DNA of 64,000 nt. Source: Cruorifilaria tuberocauda (lineage: Eukaryota; Nematoda; Chromadorea; Rhabditida; Onchocercidae). Shown here piece by piece: positions 13,696-24,520 of the stretch. Made by a program: the position numbers and the translations under genes. The stretch lies in contig JABVXU010000006.1 of assembly GCA_013365365.1 (NCBI GenBank), positions 372,001 through 436,000 on the forward strand, written 5' to 3'. The notes beneath the pieces are model-generated. The model had not been told where the DNA came from. It did not search any database and worked only from the letters and a program-made list of their open reading frames with translations. Position 1 is the first letter of the stretch; each line of letters opens with the position of its first letter.

Positions 13696-14481
13696 GGATG
13701 TCGTTTAATTTCTGTTAAGGTACTGAATTCAGTGAACTTCAAAAATCTCTCTTTAAATGGCTTTGGATCAATTCCACAGAATGCTCATCGCTTTTTCTAT
13801 GCGCAATCTCTCCATTTTACATATTAATATTGGGAACTCCCTATCATGTGCTTTAAGTTATGTCTTGTTCATAATTTCTTTATAGAGAATTTCTTGATTG
13901 CATTCATAATTTTTTATTTATAAATTTGTTAATAAGAATTTAAACGTCTTATCATTCAGGATCCATAGATGTTTTTAAATATGGAAAACATGCATTTAAA
14001 TGTTTTGTATTTGTAATAAATGCTTATCGTTTGCGTGATGAGCATAGACAATGCGGAGAATAAGGCAAAGAATGAGACTCGTTTTTGCTCTTTCTGGTTT
14101 TCAAATGAGTGAGTATTGGCATAGCTGTTTCAACTTAGAGCGAAGTTTGAACTTCAAAATTGGGTATTTGGCCACCAATCCACAAGACTTATTTAATTAA
14201 AATTCAAGCAAGTATTCAAATCTTTTATTGTGACTTTAACTTTTAATATGGAAATATTTAATATGCTATTCATTTGAAATCACAAAAGTTACATGAGTTG
14301 CAATTTACAACAGTAATATTAGCACACTGTTATGATTATCAATTAATTTTTACAAGGTTAAATAAGCAAAATGTTTGGATTTCATAATCCACGTATAATA
14401 CGGGAATTCTCATTACCTACAAGAAACTGTCAGCAAAGGAATGTTCCCAGTTATTAGTAGCATCTCATTTCTTTATTTGTA
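13696..14481. other. filamin 3' flank
   Basis: AT-rich sequence after the filamin stop, expected to contain its 3' UTR. A possible polyadenylation signal AATAAA lies near 14014 (gtaataaatg). No further coding signal is seen before the orphan ORF at 14482. Confidence 0.4.
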
Positions 14482-15060
14482 ATGCTTATTCCAAAAACTA
14501 GCTTTCGAAGTGACGTTCCCTTCTATCTATTTCTACTGTTTATTTCATATAAATTCATATGCAGCTTGGCAATCGATAACTTAATATTGCAGTGCCAATA
14601 TTACTGCAGCGTTTTTGATGAGTATTCAAAGTGGAGTTTCTCATTATCAAAGCATTTTGTGCGGTGGATTCCATCTTACTCGAAGGGGTTTCAGTTAGAA
14701 CTTGCGATTTGGAAGATTTCTTCCGCTGCTGAAGGATCCCGATTTGAAAAAAAAAACTCCCCCAACCTAGTTATAATCTTTAGCGCTATTTTTGATAGCC
14801 GTTACCACTCTCTTCATTATCCGAACAACATCATTCTATTGAAAAGTCTGCATATCCTCATCATTCTCGAGTGGATTCAAGATTTCTTAACATTTAAAAT
14901 TCCGATGACAATTTCCAGTTCCCTCGAATATAATTATGATTTCAGGATTAACAGGAAACCAAAAATAATGTTAGCATCAAAGGGATGGTACACTGAAACA
15001 TCCGAGGTTCTCTTAATTATTTCAGCTGTTGGGAATCTCGAAGAAGTTAGACTTTTTTAG
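14482..15060 (+). CDS. orphan 192-codon ORF, unrecognised
   Basis: This uninterrupted ORF runs from ATG at 14482 to TAG at 15060 and is the longest in the window. It encodes 192 aa and lies between the convergent filamin and carboxypeptidase genes. The first 30 residues hold a hydrophobic run rich in Phe, Leu, Ile and Tyr after a short polar start, compatible with a signal peptide or anchor. A run of nine A's near 14750 is read as lysines. I recognise no domain. It may be a lineage-specific single-exon gene, a remnant of an element, or a chance ORF in a UTR region. With this base composition, a 192-codon run free of stops is unlikely in any one place but not impossible across six frames of 64 kb. 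Confidence 0.3.
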   Translation: MLIPKTSFRSDVPFYLFLLFISYKFICSLAIDNLILQCQYYCSVFDEYSKWSFSLSKHFVRWIPSYSKGFQLELAIWKISSAAEGSRFEKKNSPNLVIIFSAIFDSRYHSLHYPNNIILLKSLHILIILEWIQDFLTFKIPMTISSSLEYNYDFRINRKPKIMLASKGWYTETSEVLLIISAVGNLEEVRLF

Positions 15061-16196
15061 TGATTCCAATCAGAAATTCAAATAGACATTTAAGCTTCCC
15101 ATAGTCATTTGCAAAGAAGGACGATATCGTTTTTTATTTTAATTTTCACAGAAAAACTCCTTCTTAATGAGAAACAACTATTCATTTACAAAATTATCAT
15201 TATCAGAACAATATCAAATAAAGAATATGCACGCAGTTCATATATGCTTAATTACCCGATTAAGACTAGGCAATCAAATTACCTGGTGTTATCTATATTC
15301 AAACAAGCAAGCAAATGCAAACAAAAGAAAAAATCCCATTTAGCTGATATGTGTAGAAAAAAAAACTAGAATGAAGAAAAAAAGTACCATAGTAAGTGAA
15401 AGTATTCCACTGAGCATATATCTCAACGACTAAACACAAATTAATAATATATGTGTGAATACCAATAGATAATACAAAGAAGATAAGATATAGACCAAGA
15501 AGTTAATTTAAATGCCGAGTGAGATGAGCTATTAAAACTTAGTCGTTGGAAGCTGAATATGAAAAAATAGAGCTACAACAACATAAGAATAAAGTTCCTC
15601 AAAAATCTTACAGACCGTCTCAGAAATCAGCAAAGTATAAATTAACTGAACAAAAGAGTTTCATACATTTAGGGAAACAAAAGAAACAATTTTTTTTCTT
15701 TTCTTACATCTTTGCTCAAAACTCGAAAAATTTACTCTCTATAATAACTCTCATGCTGTCAATTATTTACTGTCTGCACTACTAAAATTTACTTCTTAAC
15801 CGTGAAAATCTGCAGTATTTCCACTACAACAAAATATGCACTGAAAACTGATCCTTCATATACATTAAAAAATCTAACTGCATTTAAATTTTCCGTGTGA
15901 CGACTGCTACGTACAAAAATAATGAAAGGCAGTAAAGGGACTGTTATTTATAAAAGGGAAAAGTCTTAATTTAGCTTTAAACTAACCGTTATCAGTTCCG
16001 CTATCAGCAAATATTTTAACACAAGTAAATGGTGGTATAACAAATATGTAAATGGAGTATAGATATAAAACAAGATATAGATGAGACAAGAGAATATGGA
16101 ATAGTATAGAATTGCAGCTCGAAATAAATACTAAAAATGCAAAAAAAAATGCTTTATGCGTTCCGAAAAAATGAAATAATAGTAATTCATTACTGT
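15061..16196. other. 3' flank of the carboxypeptidase gene
   Basis: AT-rich DNA, probably including the minus-strand 3' UTR of the carboxypeptidase gene. Two further plus-strand ORFs (15109-15369 with 86 codons, 15546-15785 with 79 codons) are lysine-rich and low in complexity, and neither has a recognisable domain. Confidence 0.4.
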
Positions 16197-19100
16197 TTAA
16201 TAAGGCCTCTGCAGGAGTGATTTAGTCGAATCAAGAACAATATCATCATCATCTGATATATTAGAATCTAAATCATTCAGAGGAAGGCGCTCGAAACCAT
16301 CTTTCCATTGTTTTGTTGATTTCGATTTATGTACAATGCTTAATCGATATAGACCAATCTGGAAATATAATTCATGATTTTAGCAGCGTGAAATGAAGAA
16401 TACGAACCATTAAAAAATTCCATTCAACTGTTTGATACTTATGATATTAACTCTCATTACGACTTTCTAAAAGCAAATTCTGCTCCATCCCACCAACATC
16501 ATACTGTATCCGGCTTGCTCAACTGTCCAGCTGGATGAAGGAAACTGCATGTACTGGACATTTGAGTTCGTCCGGAAAACAGCCTTCATGAATTTTAAGT
16601 AATGATTATAAATAAGATACTGAGAAAAAAAATTTACAAGAACGAGTGCCAAAATGCAAAATGCAGTAAATGAAATGAAAAAATTTTCTCTCTTGAAGAG
16701 TGAAGAAAATGAGGAGGATTCTGTCAGCAATATATCGTGTGTCGTCTGCTTGGATAAAACAATCTGCAGTTATTTAAGGATTTAAGAACAAATGTTATTG
16801 CTTCTTAAAAATGGGAATTAAAAAGTTCCCCAAAAACTGCATTTCGAATCATCTTAAACACTTCCACAAGTTAAATAAGTCGATATAAAATAGAAAAATC
16901 AGTCAGTGATGGAAGTTATTTCATCACTGACTGATTTTTCAGACCTTAGACGAATCTAAATAATTTAATAAATTGAAATAGTAACGTACTTTAGTAGCGA
17001 AAGTGTAAGGATGATAACTCTCTTTGTATACATCAACAGTGTAAATTCCAGGTGGTAACCAAATATAGTAATAACCATCATGCTTCGTATAAAAAACGAA
17101 ACTGCCAATTGTTAATTTCACTGGTGCCTTTATTGGTTTACCATAAATTCCTTTGATAGTGCCCGATAAACCTTCTGTTCTCTAGAAAAGCTTCCTACAC
17201 CAACATCCCAATACTCACGAAAAAATGCATAGAATAACAAGTAGCTAACAGACAACAAAAATTGAGAAAGATGAACAGATAAAATTTTCCAGGCAGCAAA
17301 CAATGATCAGTCTAAGGAACAAAGAAATATTATTGCAAAAAAAATCCACTCTATTCTTTCCGTTATTAAACAATATCTTTCTGCATAGGGTGTACTGCTG
17401 ATCTGACGCAATACTTAAACATCGAGGATTTTGATAAAAAATTTTTATTCGATTTTCAAATTCACAAAAAATAAAACCTTAGAAAGAGTGGATATGAGTG
17501 AGGCCTTATTTTCTGCATAAAGATGCTCCGTTCCACGTTCCTCATAACAACAAGCTGTTTGCACAAGCAGAATGTCCGGTGCCTTTTGCCACTCTTCAGT
17601 AAGCCAGTGGAGTTCACTTACAGTTGAATGTAATACAAAGTCATTCCTAAAAATAAGTTCTCGAATAAATTGCTAGGAAGGATAAATGATCAAAAGAATT
17701 ATTATTAAGAAACGTTATATTTGGACGTCTCAGTTTTCAGTTTCTGATTATAAAATTTGACTTCCAGATTAAGGAAGTGAGAAATTTCGACTTTAATATG
17801 GAGGAAGATGAAGCAATTAAAAAACTTTTCGATGTGAAGGAATAAAGAAGCGGTAGAAGAAAAAACCGATTGTAGGCCAGTTAAAACACAGTCTCATAAT
17901 TTTGTATGGATAAACATTTTTCTACATGATTCACGGATTTTTACCTATTACACATTTCACTTCCAGTTGGTTTGATTAGTGAGTGCAAAGAGACGTAATT
18001 GAATGCCAAATCCTTTGCTCTTCCCAGTCTGGAAGCATCAGTGTAGCGCACTTTCATCCCACCTGTACCAAGTAGTATAACATAATCAATGAGAGGGTAA
18101 ATATTCAAAACTTGTTCAATGAATGGTTTAAACTGCATCGCTGATACATAATCCTGACAGTAGAGCTGTTTATGTGATATGCTTGGAATCAAAAATAGCG
18201 TTGACGTATTCAGTAGTTCACGAATAATCCGATTTTGTAATGATTCTGCACAAAGATCTGCTGCAAATTCATAAACCATCGATGTTGTCTTCTGAAACTT
18301 CTTGAAAGTTTGATTATCAAATTTGCTTAATTATTTCCAGCAACGGTTCAAGTCCACCGTCGAATCAATCTAACTAAGGCAAAGGATAGAAATGACTCCA
18401 TATTATCTATTTTGTTACTCATACAGGAAATGAAGGTTACAGTAAAAAAATTCTTGATTGCTTTGTTTCTATATTTATGCTAGCCCATGTTTAAATTTTA
18501 AATTATCAGAAATTTTTTAGTTTACTCGTACTAGGATTAGCATACCTGTTCAATAGCCATCACAAGGATATGCGGCATACGGCCATTACCAAATACTATA
18601 GCTTTCATCAAACCAATATTGATCGTTGAAGCGCAATTCTTTTCTTCGATACGCTGCAGGATGGCACTAGTTGTTTCATTTATCTTTGTCGAACCAATAG
18701 ATGGAGTTGTCGAATATTCTATTGTAAGATCTTTCACACCAACAAAAACATTTACTACAATCTAAAGTTATTATTTTGAATTTTTAGAATTTTCGAACTC
18801 AATATGGAATTCACATTCAGCATTTTAAAATGTGATACATAAATAATTCTGATAATATTTATAAAATTTTGTAATTGTACCTGTAAAACAGCAGCAACAG
18901 TTGCGAGCATTAACTCTGACTGACTGAGACCACAACCTAACGAGACACCTAGTTGAAATGTTTTCAATATATTTAACGTATCAATTATTGATGAAACTGT
19001 TCTATCCAACATATGATTGGAGCAGCTAGTTGTTTTATTGTCCAGTGTACTGTAAAAACATACTGTTTAATAAGGAAATCTAAAAGAATTAATTTTCCGC

Positions 19101-22100
19101 ATTTTCAAATATCAAACGATGAAATGATAGATTATTCCGTTTATAGGACCGTTCATAAAAAAGTGATATAGTTTTCACTTATGCTGGGAATGGATAAACA
19201 ATTTAATATCAAATAATCTCTCACACATGAGAACAAAATCTATCAAAAAAGTGACTGCTTACGCTATTAAACTGGCATCAAATTTCTTTTGATCAAACTG
19301 ATTAGGAGTATTAATTCCGGCGCTAAATAGTGTTGATTTTGGTAATCCTTGTCCAAACAATAATAGAACATCTAGTTCATGATCCTGCAATGAAAACGAT
19401 AAATGATGAACCTTCTACGAAAAAGTTTTGCTATTGTTCAAAACTTGTTCAGTGAATGATTTAAACTGCATCGCTGATACATAAATCTATAATACAATTG
19501 TGTTGAAATACAGTGTAATACACATACACATGTTTTTTCTAAATCATTTAACAATAAGTGATCAACCTTCCATAAAATATCTCAGCAGATATTATAATTT
19601 ATGATCAAGCTCGATTTTCGGAACCAATCTACACCAAAATAACCTTCAGATAAGGAGCATGCTCTGCTGATAATGATGGAAGTAAATGTAAGGTAGATTG
19701 CCGCAGTAATGGAACAAATAAATCCTCCGGTAAGCAAGTGGCATTTGCTAATTCTTGAACGACCAACTTCCCCAACAAATCAATACCAGATACCGCAATA
19801 CGTACTGCTCCTTCTCCTCTTACACGAATACCGTTAACTGCATCATTATTAATCATTTCTCGTTATATAAGTGAATTTTCGAATACTAGGCACAGAACTA
19901 ATGTAAGCTGTTCACGAGCAATGTCAACATTAAAAATAACTTTAAAAGTTTTTTAAGCATTTAAAAAATATACATTAAGAAACATTCATCGCCATGACCA
20001 GTAGAATAGTATTTGATGACAGCAACATATCTCTATGAAGAAATCATGCTAGAAATGATATTAAAAAAAAACTGAACTGTTTTCTTTACAAAGTTTTTGT
20101 TCCAGCGTGATATTGATAAGTTTTGCAGATCCTTCATCTATGGTTATGTTGAAAATTTGCGGTAGGTATTTCCGGTGACTAACCGACACCTCAAAATAAA
20201 AAAAAAGTACATCCATTCAAAATGAATGAAACTTGAGATAGTACTTTTCATAAACTATTAAAAATAGTACCGTGTATGTACCAGGTAACAGAATTCGCCA
20301 GAATTCGCCTTCATCCGTTGTTGTTATATTCTTTCCTTGATTAATTGATAAAACGGCATTTTTGACTGGATATCCCTTTTGATCAAGCACAAACCCTTTT
20401 ATTCCTGACGAAAAATAAATTGGCTAAATATCAAGATGATGTTAAATCATTATTTAAAATCTATTAATCTGTCTCCACTTTCTTACACTAATTATGTGAG
20501 AGGCTATTGCTAATAGCGAAAACTAAAATACAAAGGACTGTATCTTAAAAAAAAAGTAAAAAACACCTCGATGTACATATTCCATATAAGCAAGGAGTGA
20601 ATACTTGTGTTCATTCCATAGTTGCGGCAACATACTTTTTTTAGGGAATTTGTAACAACCCATCTCTATGGTAATTTCCAAGCAATTTGTATTGACGTAT
20701 TGCCAATCTTGCATTCCACCCGCTACGTGATACCACAATGCACCATTTGTAATACCATTCAGAAAGATGTCACCATCGACATTTAACCCACATCTTCAAA
20801 GCAAAATTTCTAAAAAAATTCTAGCTTAATTAAGGAATTTTTTAAGGCAACGAAATCAATTTACAGACAACTGAATCCCAGATGTCTAATTCAAAAAAGA
20901 AAAATTGAAACAAACAACTCACCTTCGACCAGTTTTCCACATATTAGGATGTGCTCGAGCATAGGAATATGCTAAAGCTACAAAAAGACGATCATCCGCA
21001 CTTGGCGAATAAACGTTGTCCTGCCCTGTTGCTGAATCATCATAAGGATAATTAGCTACTAACGAACCTAAAAAGCTTACTCGAATTCATAAACTTTTTT
21101 ACTATTCATAAGCCATGTTTTTCAAAGAACACGATTATGCACTATTACAAGTAATATCTATCTTTCACAAAAAATTTCCAAGTTTTATTTCATATCCTGA
21201 ATAAAATGTGATACACCCCTAGACTTCCAAAAATTTTCATTTTACAAGATTTCAAACCTAGTTTTCACTACTAAAGCCGTGGAAAACATACACCTTCATT
21301 TCGTTTTATTGTTCCCCTTGTTCCAAAATTATTCCAAAGAACTGTTGAAAAAAAATTACCATTAAGAAACTTTTTCTCACTAAAATAAGACAAGAATAAT
21401 CTTCATAGATGTCAAATTTAGAATTAAAAGGACCTCCATGAAAATTTGCAGAAAGGACAAATGGGTACTGCCGGAACCACTTGATTGCTGCTAATGTTTC
21501 TTTTTCGAGAAACACTCCTCCAGATATGTCTCGGTGTGAAGGAAAACGTGCTGGGAAATTGCGATTAAGGTCAACCCCATGATCATTTGAACGACCCTGC
21601 AAAACTGTTGAATTGCAGTTTTCATACTTTAACGGAAGGGGTAAATAAATCAAAAAAATAAAACTGAATGATTGATTACTTAAAAAACACGAACAGTAAG
21701 TAATGAGTTTTTTTTGAATTAATAATATTAGCACTACAATCTTGTTATTATCATTTAATTCCATTTCATATCAGCATGAAAATCATTTAATACAGTATAT
21801 AGAATTAGAAAAAACTTAAAAATTTGAATCCAGAATAACTCAGTCTGATCAAAAGTTGGCGGTAAACAGAGTACGAACTTACTGTAAATCCAGTACGATC
21901 GCCTTCGTTACTCAATTCATAACCATCTGGATTTATTGAAGGCATAATATGAATTCGTACGTTATTTACTAAATCTGTCAGGTATCTGTTCTTTCCATAA
22001 TTCTCACACAATAATGCAATAAGATAAAGCATTGCTTCGCGGCCCACAACCTTAAATATTACGTGGAAATAACGCTTACATCAATTGTTTCATGTATAAT

Positions 22101-23142
22101 ATAATGATAAGTCCAAAATTGTACAAAAATTAAATGCTGTAACTGTGATCATATTAAATGGTTGAACTGTAACAAGAATGAACACATCTAGCATGTTTTT
22201 ATTATTGTACTAAATATTCTGTTTCCTATCAATAAGAAAAAACTTACAAATGTACATAGTTTGTTTAGTGGAAAATGAAATAAAAAACATTTCTAATTCA
22301 CTAGAAAGAAATTCAATGAGCGATAATGCATTTGCATTACAGACAACCGCGATTTGTGAGATTTGAATATAGTAAGTAAAACGCGGAACTATTTCGTCAT
22401 CTTTTCATGCTCTTTCAAAATAACCAACCCATAATTACTTCAAAAATGTCACACATTAATTTACTTAAATTAAGCCAATCCTAACGAATCTAAATTATAT
22501 TAGATTTCCCGAATTCCATGAAATATATTACAATACAGTGTAAGTTGATAAGTAAAATACTTCATTTCCATGCATATTAGCAACAAATTTGATTTCTGGA
22601 ACGCCAAGTCTATGGATCCGAGGACTTCTTGAGATGGCTAACACCCATAACGTTTTGTTCCTCACACTTTCACCGATTGAATATAGCCATGCTATGTTTG
22701 AATATTTCGTAGCATATTCCTTCAGCCAAGCCGTCATAGACAAATAATTATGGTTGAAAATTCTGCAAACACTAGCAAAAATAGGTGGGATTTTATTTGT
22801 ATAATATCGTATTTTCGAATTGCAATTGGACTACCAAAGCCTCAATACTAGCAAATTATCCGTATTTAACCTATAATCAAATCACACTACGAAAGTTAGA
22901 AATAACCTTTCTGGGTCAACATCCTTGACCTTGCCAACACGTTCTTGCATATACTCGCGGGAATGAAAGATTGAAACATTTTCAGTCTTATTACCAAAAT
23001 AAGTCCATAATGGATCATGATGAGCAAAACTCAATTCTTCTGGAGTAGCAATAATGTCGTCATTCCAATTTATGGCCGAAATAAGAATAATAGAGACAGT
23101 CCACGCAATCCATCTCGTCCATGAAAAAATCCAAAATGCCAT
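16197..23142 (-). CDS. CPD: carboxypeptidase D-like membrane protein: one active M14 domain plus degenerate copies
   Basis: Carboxypeptidase D-type enzymes trim C-terminal Arg/Lys from propeptides in the secretory pathway. Exons, 5' to 3': 23142-22907, 22762-22561, 22050-21883, 21596-21434, 21067-20923, 20793-20567, 20404-20271, 20189-20090, 19837-19644, 19384-19263, 19049-18881, 18761-18546, 18291-17945, 17646-17478, 17181-16990, 16748-16638, 16358-16197. Phases agree and give 1018 aa. A signal peptide covers about residues 1-24. Catalytic domain 1 (about 75-380) keeps the zinc ligands HGNE (143-146) and HGG (254-256), the substrate Arg in DLNRNFP, and the catalytic Glu in TIEMGC. A transthyretin-like domain follows (380-458). 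Residues 459-620 and 620-864 look like two decayed peptidase domains without these residues. A second transthyretin-like segment (864-928), one membrane segment (about 950-972) and an acidic tail complete the protein. The donor at 21433 (gtcctt) is weak. Equivalence to worm cpd-1 or cpd-2 is not decided here. Confidence 0.92.
16893..16940. repeat. perfect 19-bp hairpin in an intron
   Basis: The 19-base arm at 16893-16911 (starting GAAAAATCAG) is the exact reverse complement of 16922-16940, with a 10-base loop. It lies in the carboxypeptidase intron 16749-16989. It could be a small-RNA precursor, a tiny inverted-repeat element or a splicing structure. No terminal duplication is visible. Confidence 0.85.
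19437..19484 (-). repeat. intronic copy of exon-13 coding sequence, possible 42-nt micro-exon
   Basis: These 48 bases match 18104-18151, inside exon 18291-17945 of the same gene, at 46 of 48 positions. The copy lies in intron 19385-19643. On the minus strand it is flanked by an acceptor (tatag before 19486) and a possible phase-0 donor after 19445 (CAA|gttttg). This would define a 42-nt exon (19486-19445) that keeps the frame. Its location matches the homologous position in the second degenerate peptidase domain. It is either an alternative exon kept similar by gene conversion or a recent duplication. Confidence 0.6.
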
Positions 23143-24520
23143 CAAAATATCGAACTGAATCTTGATAAAAATCGATTAAAAAAAAGTAATAAGCGACTGT
23201 CTATCGTATCTGGCAATCCATAAATAATAGATGATATAAAAAGCCAACTGTCATATGAATCGGAATTTCTTAGATATAAAATCTGAAATTTCAGGCAAAA
23301 ACGTCAAAAACGATGCAAATTTACAAAAACATATTTTCTTCTAAGACAGAGATTTCTGCATCATAAACTATACAGAGCGTGACACAAGATACATCTCATA
23401 TCATTCAAAGTTTTAAGTTGTCGATCTATAGGAAAAAAAACACACACAAACACGCATACCACAAAAACTTTTAAGAAATTTCTGGAACTTTCTAGAATTC
23501 TGAAGAAAACTTGAAACATGTTGAAATAAATAGATACTGAAAGCGCAAAACAGTACAACAGTACATACACTTCTTGAATGTTTAAATAGCAGGAAAACTG
23601 CAACGCTGAACAAATGTCACTTATCCATCCTAAAAACATATGTTATAGAGCTTGAGTGAAATAAAGGTAACATGATATACAAATTTGGTTACTATCTTCT
23701 TTATATCCCGTTAATTTGATCTCTTTTTCAGTTGTTATTTTTAATCCCGTTATCCTCATTATTTTAATAATCACTCTCCATATCCAAAAATTATAATTAC
23801 CTGATTTCTCTGTCCGTAGCAACCCTACATTTTGCAAAACATGAACGATTTCAACTCTCACCAAACATATGAAATCAATAAAATATGCCTTAGCATGCAC
23901 CTATGGAAATACAATTCCAAATCCCAAATTAATTGAGCTCTACGTTTCCTGCTCTTACCTCAAGAACCTTAACATCCATTACAATTTTCTGAAAAACTTT
24001 TACGAAAACATAATCCTGTTATACCATGAGACATTTTGGCTGAACAAAAAGAAAAAAAATATTTTCATTCCAAAATAAAAACTAATTAACTACATTCAAC
24101 ATCAACAATTTGAGATATAAAAAAAAAATCCTGACCAGGATGTTATATAAAAAAGAATTCTGACTAGGATGTTATGATAGCAACTGAAGTTTTTCCTTTA
24201 TTTTTGCTTTAATTTTGAACGAAAACACAAAAACTACAGTCTATAATACAATCTACAAACAATTAATTTAAAATATTTTGATATTTTTTTGAGAAATTTA
24301 ATTTTTGGAAGTCTTGAATATGTCAAAAATCTTAGACTTATAATAAATTCTGATCTTTTTTTATATAGCCATAGTAAACTCACATTTTATTTGAAACGCA
24401 GGAAGTCAGAAAACTGGAAATCCTATTATAAACAAGCTGTTGAATAGAAATCATCAACGAAATATTATCTTAAAAAGATTGAACGTTCATAAATTCAACA
24501 GATAACAGGCATGTGAATAT
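23143..24520. other. spacer between carboxypeptidase and LTV1 genes
   Basis: Promoter side of the carboxypeptidase gene and 3' flank of LTV1. A probable SL acceptor (gattcag, minus strand) lies at 23155-23156, 12 bases before the carboxypeptidase ATG. Overlapping short ORFs at 23361-23900 (minus) and 23869-24078 (plus) have no recognisable content. A small two-copy tandem repeat lies at 24130-24180. Confidence 0.4.
24130..24180. repeat. imperfect two-copy tandem repeat
   Basis: TCCTGACCAGGATGTTATA at 24130 recurs as TTCTGACTAGGATGTTATG at 24159, with a period of 29 bases. The first copy also holds a short inverted repeat (ATCCT..AGGAT). It lies in the spacer downstream of LTV1 and has no visible function. 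Confidence 0.6.

Noticed and set aside
16441..16603. Possible additional 3' exon of the carboxypeptidase gene on the minus strand
   Set aside because: An open frame follows a weak acceptor, but joining exon 16748-16638 directly to 16358-16197 gives a complete membrane span and a typical acidic tail in phase. The extra frame would end the protein abruptly.
21306..21433. Read-through of carboxypeptidase exon 4 beyond 21434
   Set aside because: The frame stays open, but the conserved HGGSLV..NYPYDD sequence is only obtained by splicing 21434 to 21067, so the extension is treated as intron despite the weak donor.
23361..23900. Cluster of minus-strand ORFs between carboxypeptidase and LTV1
   Set aside because: The frames overlap each other, are rich in Phe/Cys/Val from AT and CA runs, and show no domain or splice pattern.
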